A stretch of DNA of 64,000 bases from an uncultured Acetatifactor sp. (GCA_934402315.1 CAKRTS010000007.1:62001-126000); one strand, 5' to 3'; positions 18,036 to 28,823 are shown, counted from the first letter of the stretch. Made by a program: numbers and translations. Notes: generated by a model not told the origin, from the letters alone.

Positions 18036-18878
18036 ATGGGTATCAAGACATACAACCCCTATACACCCTCCAGAAGAAATATGACCGGTTCTGATTTCGC
18101 TGAGATCACAAAGCTGACCCCCGAGAAGAGCCTTTGCACTTCTCTGAAGAAGAACGCCGGACGTAACAATCAGGGTAAGATTACTGTGAGACACCATGGC
18201 GGCGGCTCCAGAAGAAAGTACAGAATCGTTGATTTCAAGAGATATAAGGATGGCATTCCTGCAACTGTTATCGGTATCGAGTACGATCCCAACAGAACAG
18301 CAAACATCGCCCTGATCTGCTACGCAGACGGCGAGAAGGCATATATCCTTGCTCCTGAAGGACTGACGGACGGCATGAAGATCATGAACGGACCGGAAGC
18401 AGAAGTGAGAGTCGGCAACTGCCTTCCTCTTTCTGAGATCCCTGTAGGTACTCAGGTACACAACATCGAGCTGTATCCCGGTAAGGGCGGCCAGATGGTT
18501 CGTGCGGCAGGAAACAGCGCACAGCTGATGGCTAAGGAAGGAAAGTACGCAACGCTTCGTCTTCCCTCCGGCGAGATGAGAATGGTTCCCCTTGTATGCC
18601 GTGCAACCGTTGGTGTTGTAGGCAATGTTGATCATAACCTTGTAAATATCGGTAAGGCAGGACGTAAGCGTCACATGGGTGTTCGCCCTACAGTGCGCGG
18701 TTCTGTTATGAACCCGAATGACCATCCTCATGGTGGTGGTGAGGGCAAGACCGGTATCGGACGTCCCGGTCCCAGCACTCCTTGGGGCAAGCCGGCACTC
18801 GGCCTGAAGACACGTAAGGCTAAGAAGGCTTCCAATAAGCTGATTGTAAGAAGACGTAACGGTAAGGCAATCAAATAA
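18036..18878 (+). CDS. rplB: 50S ribosomal protein L2
   Basis: 280 residues with the full family length. The C-terminal peptidyl-transferase segment is seen as [15 protein letters not shown], containing the conserved His. RBS AAAAGGAG. Confidence 0.98.
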   Translation: MGIKTYNPYTPSRRNMTGSDFAEITKLTPEKSLCTSLKKNAGRNNQGKITVRHHGGGSRRKYRIVDFKRYKDGIPATVIGIEYDPNRTANIALICYADGEKAYILAPEGLTDGMKIMNGPEAEVRVGNCLPLSEIPVGTQVHNIELYPGKGGQMVRAAGNSAQLMAKEGKYATLRLPSGEMRMVPLVCRATVGVVGNVDHNLVNIGKAGRKRHMGVRPTVRGSVMNPNDHPHGGGEGKTGIGRPGPSTPWGKPALGLKTRKAKKASNKLIVRRRNGKAIK

Positions 18879-18896
18879 AAAACAGGAGGAAAGACA

Positions 18897-19178
18897 ATGG
18901 CTAGATCACTGAAAAAAGGACCTTTCGCAGACGCAAGCCTGTTAAAGAAAGTAGATGCTATGAACGCTGCCGGACAGAAGCAGGTTATCAAGACCTGGTC
19001 CCGCCGCTCTACAATTTTCCCCTCCTTTGTGGGACACACCATTGCTGTTCACGACGGCAGGAAGCATGTTCCTGTATATGTGACAGAGGATATGGTTGGT
19101 CACAAGCTGGGCGAATTCGTAGCAACCAGAACCTACAGAGGTCATGGTAAGGACGAGAAGAAGTCCAAGGTTAAGTAG
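18897..19178 (+). CDS. rpsS: 30S ribosomal protein S19
   Basis: 93 residues beginning [10 protein letters not shown], with the conserved HNGR-equivalent [11 protein letters not shown] and MVGHKLGEF. 30S head protein near S13. Confidence 0.97.
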   Translation: MARSLKKGPFADASLLKKVDAMNAAGQKQVIKTWSRRSTIFPSFVGHTIAVHDGRKHVPVYVTEDMVGHKLGEFVATRTYRGHGKDEKKSKVK

Positions 19179-19183
19179 TTTTA

Positions 19184-19255
19184 CAACGCACAAATGCCCG
19201 GGAGGGCATTGCACATGTCTGTCTGCGGACTCAGGTGTCCGTAGCAGATGCGTTG
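19184..19255 (+). ncRNA. three-way-junction-like RNA element between rpsS and rplV
   Basis: Outer stem CAACGCA (19184-19190) / TGCGTTG (19249-19255) encloses two hairpins: AATGCCC / GGGCATT (19193-19199, 19204-19210) and CTGCGGAC / GTCCGTAG (19223-19230, 19237-19244, one G-U). CTTTT follows. It could be a processing site, a protein-binding site or an attenuator; none is proven. Confidence 0.55.
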
Positions 19256-19285
19256 CTTTTATTCTGAAAAGGAGGATATTTATCT

Positions 19286-19675
19286 ATGGCTAAAGGACAT
19301 AGAAGTCAAATCAAGAGAGAGAGAAACGCCCAGAAGGACACAAGACCTTCAGCTAAGCTGTCTTATGCAAGGGTTTCTGTTCAGAAGGCATGTTTCGTTT
19401 TAGATGCTATCAGAGGCAAGGATGTTGAGACTGCCCTGGGAATTCTGGAGTACAATCCCAGATATGCTTCCAGCCTTATCAAGAAGCTGCTTGAGTCGGC
19501 AATTGCTAACGCAGAGAACAACAACGGAATGAACAAAGAGAACCTGTATGTGGCTGAGTGCTACGCGAACAAGGGACCTACAATGAAGCGCGTTCACCCC
19601 AGAGCACAGGGAAGGGCTTACAGAATCGAGAAGAGAATGAGCCATATCACCGTTGTGCTGGACGAGAAGAAGTAA
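19286..19675 (+). CDS. rplV: 50S ribosomal protein L22
   Basis: 129 residues; the tunnel-lining loop is present near [28 protein letters not shown] upstream, at the end of the structured gap. Confidence 0.97.
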   Translation: MAKGHRSQIKRERNAQKDTRPSAKLSYARVSVQKACFVLDAIRGKDVETALGILEYNPRYASSLIKKLLESAIANAENNNGMNKENLYVAECYANKGPTMKRVHPRAQGRAYRIEKRMSHITVVLDEKK

Positions 19676-19691
19676 GGAAAGGAGCAAACAA

Positions 19692-20351
19692 ATGGGACAG
19701 AAAGTTAATCCTCACGGCTTAAGAGTCGGAGTAATTAAAGATTGGGATTCCAAGTGGTACGCTGAGAACGAGTTTTCCGACTATCTTGTAGAAGACTATG
19801 AGATCAGAAAGTATCTGAAGAAGAAGTTATACAGCGCAGGTGTTGCTAAGATCGAGATCGAGAGAACATCTGACAGAGTTCGCGTTATTATTCATACTGC
19901 AAAGCCCGGTGTTATCATCGGTAAGGGCGGCGCTGAGATCGAGGTTACCAAGAACGAGCTTTCCAAGATGACCGGCAAGAAGGTTCTGATCGACATCAAG
20001 GAGATCAAGAGACCTGACAGAGATGCCCAGCTGGTTGCAGAGAATATCGCGCAGCAGCTTGAAAACCGTGTGTCCTTCAGACGTGCCATGAAGTCCTGCA
20101 TGGGCAGAACCATGAAGGCAGGCGCTCTGGGTATCAAGGCAGCATGTGCAGGCCGTCTCGGCGGTGCAGATATCGCACGTTCTGAGTTCTACAGCGAGGG
20201 AACCATTCCGCTTCAGACACTGAGAGCAGATATCGACTATGGTTTCGCAGAGGCTGATACCACATACGGTAAGGTTGGAGTTAAAGTTTGGATCTACAAG
20301 GGTGAGATCCTTCCTACAAAGGGAAATCAGATGGAAGGGAGCGATAAATAA
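19692..20351 (+). CDS. rpsC: 30S ribosomal protein S3
   Basis: 219 residues from ATG 19692 ([13 protein letters not shown] is the canonical S3 start; AAAGGAG upstream). The KH domain GXXG loop is seen in [12 protein letters not shown]3 lines the mRNA entry channel. Confidence 0.97.
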   Translation: MGQKVNPHGLRVGVIKDWDSKWYAENEFSDYLVEDYEIRKYLKKKLYSAGVAKIEIERTSDRVRVIIHTAKPGVIIGKGGAEIEVTKNELSKMTGKKVLIDIKEIKRPDRDAQLVAENIAQQLENRVSFRRAMKSCMGRTMKAGALGIKAACAGRLGGADIARSEFYSEGTIPLQTLRADIDYGFAEADTTYGKVGVKVWIYKGEILPTKGNQMEGSDK

Positions 20352-20353
20352 TC

Positions 20354-20782
20354 ATGTTAATGCCGAAGAGAGTTAAGCGTCGTAAACAGTTCCGTGGCAC
20401 CTTGGCCGGCAAGGCAACAAGAGGAAACACTCTTGCTTATGGTGAATTTGGTCTGGTGGCACTCGAGCCCTGCTGGATCAAGTCCAATCAGATCGAGGCA
20501 GCCCGTATTGCACTTACCCGTTACACAAAGCGTGCAGGACAGGTATGGATCAAGATCTTCCCTGACAAGCCTGTAACCGTTAAGCCCCTTGGAACTCGTA
20601 TGGGTTCCGGTAAGGGAGCCGTTGACTGTTGGGTAGCAGTTGTAAAGCCCGGACGTGTTATGTTTGAAATTGCCGGTGTACCCGAAGATCAGGCAAAGGA
20701 GGCACTGCGTCTTGCTATGCATAAGCTTCCCTGCAAGTGTAAGGTCGTTTCTAAGGCAGATTTGGAAGGCGGTGTAGAATAA
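20354..20782 (+). CDS. rplP: 50S ribosomal protein L16
   Basis: 142 residues beginning [15 protein letters not shown]. The conserved segment [19 protein letters not shown] is present. Two ATG codons six bases apart; the first matches the family N-terminus. Its stop overlaps the rpmC start. Confidence 0.97.
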   Translation: MLMPKRVKRRKQFRGTLAGKATRGNTLAYGEFGLVALEPCWIKSNQIEAARIALTRYTKRAGQVWIKIFPDKPVTVKPLGTRMGSGKGAVDCWVAVVKPGRVMFEIAGVPEDQAKEALRLAMHKLPCKCKVVSKADLEGGVE

Positions 20783-20985
20783 TGAAATCGAATAAGTTTG
20801 TAGAAGAATTAAAGAACAAGTCCGCAGAGGAACTGCAGTCAGAGCTTGTTGCTGCAAAGAAAGAACTTTTCAATCTGAGATTCCAGAACGCAACCAATCA
20901 GCTCGATAATACAGCAAGAATCAAGGATGTAAGAAAGAATATTGCTCGTATTCAGACAGTTATCACCGAGAAGGCTAGGAGCTAA
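20782..20985 (+). CDS. rpmC: 50S ribosomal protein L29
   Basis: 67 residues, a two-helix protein with [19 protein letters not shown], near the tunnel exit beside L23. TAATG coupling with rplP. Confidence 0.96.
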   Translation: MKSNKFVEELKNKSAEELQSELVAAKKELFNLRFQNATNQLDNTARIKDVRKNIARIQTVITEKARS

Positions 20986-21024
20986 GGCACGTCGCCCGGA
21001 TGGCGAGTGGAAAGGAGTTAAGTC

Positions 21025-21282
21025 GTGGAAGAAAGAAATTTGAGAAAAGTGCGTACCGGTAAGGTCACCAGTAATAAGATGGATAAGACAATCGTTGTGG
21101 CGATCGAAGAGCATGTAAAGCATCCTCTTTATAACAAGGTCGTTAAGAGAACCTACAAGCTGAAGGCTCATGACGAGAACAACGAGTGCAACATTGGCGA
21201 CACCGTTAAGGTTATGGAGACAAGACCTCTGTCCAAGGACAAGAGATGGAGACTTGTTGAGATCGTAGAAAGAGTGAAGTAA
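21025..21282 (+). CDS. rpsQ: 30S ribosomal protein S17
   Basis: 85 residues from GTG 21025 with AAAGGAG upstream. Conserved [14 protein letters not shown] and the OB fold. A short TCGCC / GGCGA hairpin sits in the gap before it. Confidence 0.96.
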   Translation: MEERNLRKVRTGKVTSNKMDKTIVVAIEEHVKHPLYNKVVKRTYKLKAHDENNECNIGDTVKVMETRPLSKDKRWRLVEIVERVK

Positions 21283-21313
21283 TCAGCCGTAGGTGCGGCA
21301 AAGGAGGAAAATC

Positions 21314-21682
21314 ATGGTTCAGCAGGAAACAAGACTGAAGGTTGCTGATAACACCGGTGCAAAAGAATTGCTCTGCATCCGCGTTATGGGCGGCTCTACA
21401 AGAAGATATGCACAGATTGGCGATGTGATTGTTGCTTCCGTTAAAGATGCAACACCCGGCGGAGTTGTAAAGAAGGGTGACGTTGTTAAGGCAGTTGTGG
21501 TTCGTTCCGTTAAGGGCGCACGCCGCAAGGATGGTTCCTACATCAAGTTCGACGAGAACGCAGCAGTAATCATCAAGGATGACAAGACACCCAGAGGAAC
21601 CCGTATTTTTGGGCCGGTAGCAAGAGAGCTTCGTGAAAAGCAGTTCATGAAGATTGTATCTCTGGCTCCCGAAGTATTATAA
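21314..21682 (+). CDS. rplN: 50S ribosomal protein L14
   Basis: 122 residues from ATG 21314 ([18 protein letters not shown] is canonical; AAGGAGG upstream). An in-frame start at 21293 would precede the ribosome binding site. Confidence 0.97.
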   Translation: MVQQETRLKVADNTGAKELLCIRVMGGSTRRYAQIGDVIVASVKDATPGGVVKKGDVVKAVVVRSVKGARRKDGSYIKFDENAAVIIKDDKTPRGTRIFGPVARELREKQFMKIVSLAPEVL

Positions 21683-21693
21683 GGAGGTGTCAT

Positions 21694-22005
21694 ATGTCCA
21701 GTTTAAAGATTAAGAAGGGCGATACCGTAAAGGTTATCGCCGGCAAGGATTGCAATACAGAAGGAAAGGTACTTTCCGTAGATGCCAAGAATGGTAAGGT
21801 TGTTGTTGAGGGCGTGAACAAGATCACAAAGCACGCAAAGCCTTCTCAGGCGAACCCCAACGGCGGCATTGTTCAGAAGGAAGCTCCTATTGATATTTCA
21901 AATGTCATGCTCGTATTCAAGGGCAAGGCAACCAGAGTCGGCTTCAAGATGGACGGAGATAAGAAGGTTCGTTTTGCAAAGTCAACCGGCGAAGTGATTG
22001 ACTAA
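21694..22005 (+). CDS. rplX: 50S ribosomal protein L24
   Basis: 103 residues with an N-terminal KOW motif ([14 protein letters not shown]). Assembly-initiator protein of the 50S subunit. RBS AAGGAGG. Confidence 0.97.
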   Translation: MSSLKIKKGDTVKVIAGKDCNTEGKVLSVDAKNGKVVVEGVNKITKHAKPSQANPNGGIVQKEAPIDISNVMLVFKGKATRVGFKMDGDKKVRFAKSTGEVID

Positions 22006-22028
22006 TCAATAGGAAGGAGGAACGAAAA

Positions 22029-22568
22029 GTGGCTAGATTAAAAGAATTATACTACGACGAGATCGTAGAAGCTATGACAAAGAAGTTTGGATATAAAAAC
22101 GTTATGGAAGTTCCCAAGCTTGATAAGATCGTGGTCAACATGGGTGTTGGTGAAGCAAAGGACAACGCAAAGGTTCTTGAGAATGCAGTAGCTGACATGG
22201 AGACCATCACAGGCCAGAAGGCAGTTCTTACCAAGGCTAAGTCCTCCATAGCTAACTTCAAGATCCGTGAGGGTATGGCTATCGGATGTAAGACTACTCT
22301 GCGTGGCGAGAAGATGTATGAGTTCCTTGATCGTCTTGTGAACCTGGCATTGCCTCGTGTGCGTGACTTCAGAGGTGTTAATCCTAACGCTTTCGACGGC
22401 AGAGGAAACTATGCTCTTGGTATCAAGGAGCAGTTCATCTTCCCTGAGATCGAGTACGATAAGATTGACAAGACCAGAGGTATGGATATCATCTTCGTTA
22501 CAACTGCAAAGACTGACGAAGAGGCACGCGAGCTGTTGACTCTGTTCAATATGCCGTTCGCAAAATAA
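22029..22568 (+). CDS. rplE: 50S ribosomal protein L5
   Basis: 179 residues from GTG 22029 with GGAAGGAGG upstream. Conserved VVNMGVGEA and [17 protein letters not shown]. Binds 5S rRNA and contacts P-site tRNA. Confidence 0.97.
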   Translation: MARLKELYYDEIVEAMTKKFGYKNVMEVPKLDKIVVNMGVGEAKDNAKVLENAVADMETITGQKAVLTKAKSSIANFKIREGMAIGCKTTLRGEKMYEFLDRLVNLALPRVRDFRGVNPNAFDGRGNYALGIKEQFIFPEIEYDKIDKTRGMDIIFVTTAKTDEEARELLTLFNMPFAK

Positions 22569-22586
22569 TAAGGAGGTAAATTTTTC

Positions 22587-22772
22587 ATGGCTAAGACATC
22601 AATGAAGATTAAACAGCAGCGCAAGCCCAAGTTTTCTACTCAGGCTTACACCCGTTGCAAGATTTGCGGTCGTCCTCACGCTTACTTGAGAAAGTATGGC
22701 ATTTGCAGAGTTTGCTTCCGCGAATTGGCATACAAGGGAGAGATTCCCGGCGTGAAGAAAGCAAGCTGGTAA
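22587..22772 (+). CDS. rpsZ: 30S ribosomal protein S14, zinc type
   Basis: 61 residues with a CxxC-x12-CxxC zinc ribbon (CKIC ... CRVC). This is the short zinc-dependent S14 form; a zinc-free paralogue may exist elsewhere. Confidence 0.97.
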   Translation: MAKTSMKIKQQRKPKFSTQAYTRCKICGRPHAYLRKYGICRVCFRELAYKGEIPGVKKASW

Positions 22773-22790
22773 GGAAGGAGGAAGAAAACA

Positions 22791-23192
22791 ATGACAATGA
22801 GCGATCCTATTGCAGATATGCTTACAAGAATCCGTAACGCAAACACTGCTAAGCACGATACTGTTGATATTCCTGCCTCCAAGATGAAGCTGTCTATCGC
22901 ACAGATTCTTCTGGATGAGGGATATATAACCAAATATGATGTAATCGATGACGGCAACTTCAAGTCCATTCATATCACACTGAAGTACGGCGCTGATAAG
23001 AACGAGAAGATCATCTCCGGCATCAAGAGAATTTCCAAGCCCGGTTTGCGCGTATACGCAGGCAAGGACGAGCTGCCCAGAGTACTCGGCGGTCTCGGAA
23101 CAGCAATCATCTCCACCAATCAGGGTGTGCTGACAGACAAGAAGGCACGCGAGCTTCAGGTAGGCGGCGAGGTTCTCGCTTTCGTTTGGTAA
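22791..23192 (+). CDS. rpsH: 30S ribosomal protein S8
   Basis: 133 residues, [15 protein letters not shown] near the N-terminus. S8 is the classic translational repressor of the spc operon in E. coli. Confidence 0.97.
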   Translation: MTMSDPIADMLTRIRNANTAKHDTVDIPASKMKLSIAQILLDEGYITKYDVIDDGNFKSIHITLKYGADKNEKIISGIKRISKPGLRVYAGKDELPRVLGGLGTAIISTNQGVLTDKKARELQVGGEVLAFVW

Positions 23193-23233
23193 GAAGACGA
23201 AAAGATCATTTATAAAATATAGGAGGTACGGGC

Positions 23234-23776
23234 ATGTCACGTATAGGTAGAATGCCAATCGCGATTCCTGCAGGTGTTACTGTGGAAGTTGCAGAAAATA
23301 ACAAAGTGACCGTTAAGGGTCCTAAGGGAACGCTTGAGAGAGTGTTACCCGCTGAGATGGAGATCAAGGTTGAGGGCGCAGAGGTACTGGTAAGCAGACC
23401 CAACGATCTGAAGAAGATGAAGTCCCTTCATGGTCTGACCAGAACTCTTATCCACAACATGGTTGTCGGTGTGACCGATGGCTACGAGAAGAAGCTGGAA
23501 GTAAACGGTGTCGGCTACAGAGCTGCAAAGAGCGGCAAGAAGCTGACTCTGAACCTGGGTTATTCCCATCCGGTTGAGATGGAAGATCCCGAGGGCATCG
23601 AAACCGTTGTCGATGGACAGAACATCATTATTGTCAAGGGTATTGACAAAGAAAAAGTTGGCCAATTCGCAGCTGAAATCAGAGACAAGAGAAGACCTGA
23701 GCCTTATAAGGGCAAGGGAATCAAGTATGCCGATGAGACGATCAGACGTAAAGTTGGTAAGACCGGTAAGAAATAA
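23234..23776 (+). CDS. rplF: 50S ribosomal protein L6
   Basis: 180 residues, [15 protein letters not shown] start, C-terminal [13 protein letters not shown] conserved. Located near the GTPase-associated region. Confidence 0.97.
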   Translation: MSRIGRMPIAIPAGVTVEVAENNKVTVKGPKGTLERVLPAEMEIKVEGAEVLVSRPNDLKKMKSLHGLTRTLIHNMVVGVTDGYEKKLEVNGVGYRAAKSGKKLTLNLGYSHPVEMEDPEGIETVVDGQNIIIVKGIDKEKVGQFAAEIRDKRRPEPYKGKGIKYADETIRRKVGKTGKK

Positions 23777-23796
23777 TAGATAAGGAGAGTATGAGG

Positions 23797-24165
23797 ATGG
23801 TTAGCAAGGTATCAAGAAAAGATGTACGTGTGAAAAAGCACATGAGAATTCGTAACCGCTTCAGTGGCACTGCTGAAAGACCCCGTCTGGCTGTGTTCAG
23901 AAGCAATAATCATATGTATGCTCAAATTATCGACGATACTGTTGGGAATACATTAGTATCCGCTTCCACGCTTGAGAAGGACATCAAGAGCGAGCTTGAG
24001 AAGACCAATAACGTTGATGCAGCAGCATACCTGGGAACCGTCATTGCCAAGAGAGCAATCGAAAAAGGTATCAAGGAAGTTGTTTTTGACAGAGGCGGCT
24101 TTATATATCAGGGTAAGGTTGCGGCATTAGCTGAGGCGGCAAGAGAAGCCGGCCTGGAATTCTAG
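23797..24165 (+). CDS. rplR: 50S ribosomal protein L18
   Basis: 122 residues from ATG 23797, chosen because AAGGAG lies about nine bases upstream; the in-frame ATG at 23791 is only three bases from it. Conserved [19 protein letters not shown]. Binds 5S rRNA with L5. Confidence 0.95.
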   Translation: MVSKVSRKDVRVKKHMRIRNRFSGTAERPRLAVFRSNNHMYAQIIDDTVGNTLVSASTLEKDIKSELEKTNNVDAAAYLGTVIAKRAIEKGIKEVVFDRGGFIYQGKVAALAEAAREAGLEF

Positions 24166-24185
24166 GAAAGGAAGAGGAATACACC

Positions 24186-24695
24186 ATGAAACATACAGTC
24201 ATAGATGCAAGCCAGTTAGAGTTGAATGACAAGGTTGTTACCATTAAGCGTGTAGCAAAGACCGTTAAGGGTGGACGTAACATGCGCTTTACTGCTCTGG
24301 TAGTAGTTGGTGACGGCAATGGTCATGTCGGCGCAGGTCTGGGAAAGGCCGTTGAAATTCCCGAAGCGATCCGCAAGGGAAAGGAAGATGCAATGAAGCA
24401 CATCGTTACTGTTGCATTGGATGAGAACAATTCCATTACCCATGATTACATCGGTAAGTATGGTTCTGCAAACGTTCTGCTTAAGAAGGCTCCCGAAGGT
24501 ACCGGTATCATCGCAGGTGGTCCTGCCCGTGTGGTATGTGAGCTTGCTGGTATCAAGAATATCCGTACAAAGTCTCTCGGTTCCAACAACAAGCAGAATG
24601 TCGTTCTTGCAACGATCACTGGCTTAAGCCAGCTGAAAGCTCCTGAAGAGGTAGCAAAGAGCCGTGGCAAGTCTGTTGAAGAGGTATTAGCGTAA
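24186..24695 (+). CDS. rpsE: 30S ribosomal protein S5
   Basis: 169 residues; dsRBD-like N-domain with [18 protein letters not shown], then [14 protein letters not shown]. Involved in decoding accuracy and mRNA helicase activity with S3 and S4. Confidence 0.97.
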   Translation: MKHTVIDASQLELNDKVVTIKRVAKTVKGGRNMRFTALVVVGDGNGHVGAGLGKAVEIPEAIRKGKEDAMKHIVTVALDENNSITHDYIGKYGSANVLLKKAPEGTGIIAGGPARVVCELAGIKNIRTKSLGSNNKQNVVLATITGLSQLKAPEEVAKSRGKSVEEVLA

Positions 24696-24810
24696 AAGAA
24701 TTTGTTCGGCCGGCTGCGTATGCCGGCTGGGCAGATCTAAGCTTCAAACGGAGGAAACCTCAGGGGTTCTTCCGGCAGGGTTAAGACCATGCGGTGGAAA
24801 GGAGTTTAAA
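24696..24810 (+). other. structured spacer between rpsE and rpmD
   Basis: 115 bases, no gene. Contains GCCGGC / GCCGGC around a 7-base loop (about 24714-24732) and a longer imperfect hairpin (about 24749-24777). Role unknown. Confidence 0.4.
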
Positions 24811-24996
24811 ATGGCAGATAAGAAGTTAAAGATTACTTTGGTAAAGTCCACGATCGGGGCTGTACCGAAGAATAAGGCAATCGTTGAATCTATGGGACTT
24901 CGCAAGATCGGTAGTTCCGTAATACTTCCTGATAATGACGCTACAAAGGGACAGATTCGTCAGGTTGGCCATTTATTGAAAGTAGAAGAAGCATAA
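24811..24996 (+). CDS. rpmD: 50S ribosomal protein L30
   Basis: 61 residues, [18 protein letters not shown]. Small 50S protein; RBS AAAGGAG. Confidence 0.96.
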   Translation: MADKKLKITLVKSTIGAVPKNKAIVESMGLRKIGSSVILPDNDATKGQIRQVGHLLKVEEA

Positions 24997-25015
24997 GTCG
25001 AAGGAGGTGTTAGAA

Positions 25016-25456
25016 ATGGAATTATCCAATTTAAGACCCGCAGAAGGTTCCAAGCACAGCGATAATTTTAGAAGAGGCCGTGGACATGGTTCAGGAAACG
25101 GCAAAACTGCAGGTAAAGGACACAAAGGACAGAAGGCGCGTTCTGGAGCACCCAGAATCGGTTTTGAAGGTGGACAGATGCCTTTGTACAGACGTCTTCC
25201 TAAGAGAGGATTTACCAACAGAAATTCAAAGGAGATCGTTGCTATCAATGTGAGCGCACTTGAGCGCTTCGAGGATGGCGCAACTGTAGATGTAAATGCA
25301 TTGGTTGAAGCTGGCGTAGTTAAGAATCCCAGAGATGGTGTAAAGATACTCGGAAACGGAGAACTTACCAAAAAGCTCAATGTCAAGGTAGACGCATTCA
25401 GCGCATCTGCAAAAGAAAAAATTGAGGCTCTTGGTGGAACAGCAGAGGTGATGTAA
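25016..25456 (+). CDS. rplO: 50S ribosomal protein L15
   Basis: 146 residues from ATG 25016 ([21 protein letters not shown] upstream). Gly-rich N-terminal extension [19 protein letters not shown] typical of L15. Its stop overlaps the secY start. Confidence 0.97.
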   Translation: MELSNLRPAEGSKHSDNFRRGRGHGSGNGKTAGKGHKGQKARSGAPRIGFEGGQMPLYRRLPKRGFTNRNSKEIVAINVSALERFEDGATVDVNALVEAGVVKNPRDGVKILGNGELTKKLNVKVDAFSASAKEKIEALGGTAEVM

Positions 25457-26769
25457 TGTTTACAACACTCAAAAACGCATTCAAAATCAAAGAGATCAGA
25501 GATAAGATTTTATTTACCTTCGGCATGCTGGTTGTGATCCGTATCGGATCACAGCTGCCTGTGCCGGGCGTAAACGGCGAAGTTTTCCGTCAGTGGTTTT
25601 CCGATCAGGCTAATGGTGCGTTTAGTTTCTTTGATGCAATCACGGGTGGTTCCTTCATGAGCATGTCAATCCTTGCACTGAATATCACCCCGTATATTAC
25701 ATCCTCCATCATCATCCAGCTGCTCACAATCGCAATTCCCAAGCTTGAGGAGATGCAGCGTGACGGCGAGGACGGACGGAAGAAGATTGTGTCGATCACC
25801 AGATATGTTACGGTTGCACTGGCTTTGATCCAGTCGGCAGCAATGGCTATCGGATTCGGCAGACAGGGCTATCTGATTCAGTTCAATGCAATGAGCGTCA
25901 TTTGTTCCATTGCAACGCTCACGGCGGGAAGTGCATTCCTGATGTGGGTCGGTGAGAGAATCACGGAAAAGGGTATCGGAAACGGTATCTCTATCGTTCT
26001 GGTTATCAACATTATTTCCAGACTGCCGGAGGATTTAAAGACTCTGTTCGAGCAGTTCGTGTTCGGCAAGGCTCCGGCTACTGCAATTCTTGCAGCGGCA
26101 ATCATTATTGCAATCATCATCGCGATGGTGGTGCTGGTAATTATTTTGAATGACGGTACACGGAAGATTCCTGTACAGTATGCCAATAAGGTACAGGGAA
26201 GAAAGATGGTCGGTGGCCAGACCTCAAATATTCCTTTGAAGGTAAATACAGCCGGCGTTATTCCTGTCATTTTTGCACAGTCTCTGATGCAGTTTCCGAT
26301 CATTATCTCGTCTTTCGTGGGGTATAACGGAACGGGCGTATGGAGCGAAATTCTGAAGTACCTGAATTCCGGTTATTGGTGTAATCCGAAGCAGATTAAG
26401 TATACGATCGGTCTTGTGGTATATATTGCGCTGATTATCTTCTTTGCGTATTTCTATACATCCATTACCTTTAATCCGCTGATGATTGCCGATAATATGA
26501 AGAAACAGGGTGGATTTATTCCCGGTATCAGACCCGGAAAGCCTACGAGCGATTACCTGAACAAGGTATTGAATTACATCGTGTTCATCGGAGCAATCGG
26601 ACTGACGATTATTGCGATCCTTCCGTACATCTTCAGCGGCGTATTCAACGCAAATGTGTCCTTTGGCGGCACCAGCCTGATCATTATTGTCAGCGTTGTA
26701 CTGGAGACAATGAAGCAGGTGGAATCACAGATGTTTGTCCGCAACTACAAAGGTTTTTTGGAGAAGTAA
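25456..26769 (+). CDS. secY: protein translocase subunit SecY
   Basis: 437 residues with ten predicted membrane helices; the first is about 19-35 and the plug region follows. Conserved RIGSQLPVPG and MKKQGGFIPGIRPGKPT are present. With SecE (encoded at 43237) it forms the membrane channel for secreted and membrane proteins. Translationally coupled to rplO (TAATG). Confidence 0.98.
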   Translation: MFTTLKNAFKIKEIRDKILFTFGMLVVIRIGSQLPVPGVNGEVFRQWFSDQANGAFSFFDAITGGSFMSMSILALNITPYITSSIIIQLLTIAIPKLEEMQRDGEDGRKKIVSITRYVTVALALIQSAAMAIGFGRQGYLIQFNAMSVICSIATLTAGSAFLMWVGERITEKGIGNGISIVLVINIISRLPEDLKTLFEQFVFGKAPATAILAAAIIIAIIIAMVVLVIILNDGTRKIPVQYANKVQGRKMVGGQTSNIPLKVNTAGVIPVIFAQSLMQFPIIISSFVGYNGTGVWSEILKYLNSGYWCNPKQIKYTIGLVVYIALIIFFAYFYTSITFNPLMIADNMKKQGGFIPGIRPGKPTSDYLNKVLNYIVFIGAIGLTIIAILPYIFSGVFNANVSFGGTSLIIIVSVVLETMKQVESQMFVRNYKGFLEK

Positions 26770-26779
26770 GACATGTTAG

Positions 26780-26810
26780 ATCGCGCAGGATGAGCCTGCG
26801 CGATTTTTCT
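26780..26810 (+). terminator. intrinsic terminator after secY
   Basis: Perfect 10-bp stem ATCGCGCAGG / CCTGCGCGAT, 5-base loop, TTTTTCT. It partly separates the spc genes from adk onward. Confidence 0.9.
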
Positions 26811-26811
26811 G

Positions 26812-26840
26812 TTGCAAACTTGATAAAACTCCGTTAAAAT
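26812..26840 (+). promoter_or_regulatory. adk: sigma-A promoter of adk-map-infA
   Basis: TTGCAA (26812-26817), 17-base spacer, TAAAAT (26835-26840), starting two bases after the terminator U-tract. Confidence 0.75.
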
Positions 26841-26886
26841 AGGTGTAAATGCGTAGTGCCGTTGAATCGGCGGAATGAGAGGAAAT

Positions 26887-27531
26887 ATGAAGATTATTAT
26901 GTTAGGTGCGCCCGGGGCCGGTAAGGGAACCCAGGCAAAGATGATTGCTGAAAAGTATAAAATTCCCCATGTCTCCACGGGAGATATTTTCCGTGCGAAT
27001 ATTAAGAATGGCACGGAGCTGGGAATGGAAGCAAAGAAGTATATGGATCAGGGACTTCTGGTGCCTGATGAACTGACAGTGAAGATTCTTCTGGACAGAG
27101 TTGCCCAGGATGATTGTGCGGACGGCTATGTGCTGGACGGTTTCCCGAGAACGATTCCTCAGGCGAAGGTTCTGGACGACGCGCTGACAAAGCTCGGTGA
27201 GAAGATCGACTATGCGATTAATGTCGATGTCCCTGATGAGAATATTGTCAGGAGAATGTCGGGAAGACGTGCATGCCTGAAGTGTGGGGCAACCTACCAT
27301 GTGGAGCACATCCCGCCGAAGAAAGAAAATGTATGTGATACCTGCGGAAGCGATCTTGTACTGCGCGATGATGACAAGCCGGAGACGGTGCTGAACCGCC
27401 TGAAGGTATATCATGATCAGACACAGCCGTTGATTGACTTTTACACAGAGAAAGGTGTATTGAAGACCGTAGATGGCACTGTTGACATGAAGGATGTATT
27501 TACCGCCATCACGGATATCTTAGGGAATTGA
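26887..27531 (+). CDS. adk: adenylate kinase
   Basis: 214 residues from ATG 26887 (MKIIMLGAPGAGKGTQ; GAGAGGA upstream). P-loop GAPGAGKGT at 7-15; the LID carries four Cys at 130, 133, 150 and 153 that should bind zinc, typical of Gram-positive enzymes. Catalyses AMP + ATP = 2 ADP. Next gene starts two bases after its stop. Confidence 0.98.
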   Translation: MKIIMLGAPGAGKGTQAKMIAEKYKIPHVSTGDIFRANIKNGTELGMEAKKYMDQGLLVPDELTVKILLDRVAQDDCADGYVLDGFPRTIPQAKVLDDALTKLGEKIDYAINVDVPDENIVRRMSGRRACLKCGATYHVEHIPPKKENVCDTCGSDLVLRDDDKPETVLNRLKVYHDQTQPLIDFYTEKGVLKTVDGTVDMKDVFTAITDILGN

Positions 27532-27532
27532 G

Positions 27533-28288
27533 ATGGCTATTATAATTAAGAATGAACAGGAAATTGAATTGATCCGTGAGTCCTGCAGACGTCTTGCCAT
27601 TGTGCACAAGGAGCTCGAGGCATATGTGAAGCCAGGCATTTCCACGCGGGACATTGATATTCTGGGAGACCAGCTGATCCGTAAGCTGGGCGGAATCCCG
27701 AACTTCCTTCATTACAACGGTTACCCTGCAAGTATCTGCGTATCCGTAAATGATGAGGTCGTACACGGCATCCCGAGCAAACACCGCATTTTGCAGGAGG
27801 GTGACATTGTCAGCCTTGATGCGGGAATGATTTATAAGGGTTATCATTCTGACGCGGCGAGAACGCATGGGGTCGGAAAGATCAGCCCGGAAGCGCAGAA
27901 GCTCATTGACGTTACGAGGGAGAGCTTTTTCGCAGGAATAAAGCAGGCGAAGGCAGGAAACCGTCTGTATGACATATCCAACGCGATTGCTGCTTATGTA
28001 AAACCGTATGGCTACGGAATCGTCCGTGACCTTGTGGGACATGGCGTGGGCACAAAGCTGCATGAGGATCCCCAGATCCCCAATTATGCCATGGCTAAGA
28101 GAGGTCCGAAGCTCCGCCCCGGAATGACACTGGCGATCGAGCCGATGATTAATATCGGACGCGCGGATGTGGAGTGGCTGGATGATGACTGGACAGTTGT
28201 GACAGAGGATGGTTCCCTTTCGGCGCATTATGAGAATACGATCCTGATTACAGAGGATGGAGATCCGGAAATCCTCACTCTTTACTAA
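27533..28288 (+). CDS. map: methionine aminopeptidase, type I
   Basis: 251 residues. Metal ligands recognisable in SLDAGMIYKGYHSDAART (two Asp), GHGVGTKLHEDP (His), AIEPMIN (Glu) and HYENTILI (Glu). Removes the initiator Met from nascent proteins. The adk-map-infA-rpmJ order is common in Firmicutes. Confidence 0.97.
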   Translation: MAIIIKNEQEIELIRESCRRLAIVHKELEAYVKPGISTRDIDILGDQLIRKLGGIPNFLHYNGYPASICVSVNDEVVHGIPSKHRILQEGDIVSLDAGMIYKGYHSDAARTHGVGKISPEAQKLIDVTRESFFAGIKQAKAGNRLYDISNAIAAYVKPYGYGIVRDLVGHGVGTKLHEDPQIPNYAMAKRGPKLRPGMTLAIEPMINIGRADVEWLDDDWTVVTEDGSLSAHYENTILITEDGDPEILTLY

Positions 28289-28321
28289 AGCCTGAGAGCG
28301 TACCCCGGTATGGAGGAGAGT

Positions 28322-28618
28322 ATGATAGGACAATATGCGTTTTCTAAAGCAGGACATGATAAAGGAACGCTTTACATGATCGTTGCCGAAGAGGGAGACT
28401 TTGTATATTTGACGGACGGAAGGCTTAAGAGCCCGGAGCAGCCAAAGAAGAAGCGCAGGAAGCATATCCAGCCGGTAAACAGTTTTGCCGGGGAGGCGCT
28501 GAGAAAGAGAATGGAATCCGGGGAGAGCGTAAGACCGGAAGAGATCAGATATGCCATAAAGCAGTTTGAAGCCAACGAAGTAAGCATAAAAGTGGAGGAA
28601 ATGTATGTCAAAGAGTGA
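28322..28618 (+). CDS. KOW-domain RNA-binding protein (L14e-like)
   Basis: 98 residues from ATG 28322 with GGAGGAGAG upstream. An N-terminal KOW-like beta region ([20 protein letters not shown]) and a basic stretch KKKRRKH. By position and sequence it belongs to a family between map and infA in many Clostridia; function unproven, presumably ribosome-associated. Its 3' end overlaps infA by 14 bases. Confidence 0.8.
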   Translation: MIGQYAFSKAGHDKGTLYMIVAEEGDFVYLTDGRLKSPEQPKKKRRKHIQPVNSFAGEALRKRMESGESVRPEEIRYAIKQFEANEVSIKVEEMYVKE

Positions 28619-28823
28619 TGTGATCGAAATCGAAGGAACCGTTGTAGAGAAGCTGCCCAACACCATGTTTCAGGTTGAACTGGAAAACGGGCACCGTGTG
28701 CTGGCGCATATCAGCGGAAAGCTTCGCCAGAACTTCATCCGTATTCTGCCGGGTGACAAGGTGACACTGGAGCTTTCTCCTTACGATCTGAGCAAGGGAC
28801 GTATTATCTGGAGAGATAAATAA
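28605..28823 (+). CDS. infA: translation initiation factor IF-1
   Basis: 72 residues, an S1-like OB fold ([39 protein letters not shown]). Binds the A site during initiation. The start lies inside the preceding gene, suggesting translational coupling. Confidence 0.97.
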   Translation: MSKSDVIEIEGTVVEKLPNTMFQVELENGHRVLAHISGKLRQNFIRILPGDKVTLELSPYDLSKGRIIWRDK

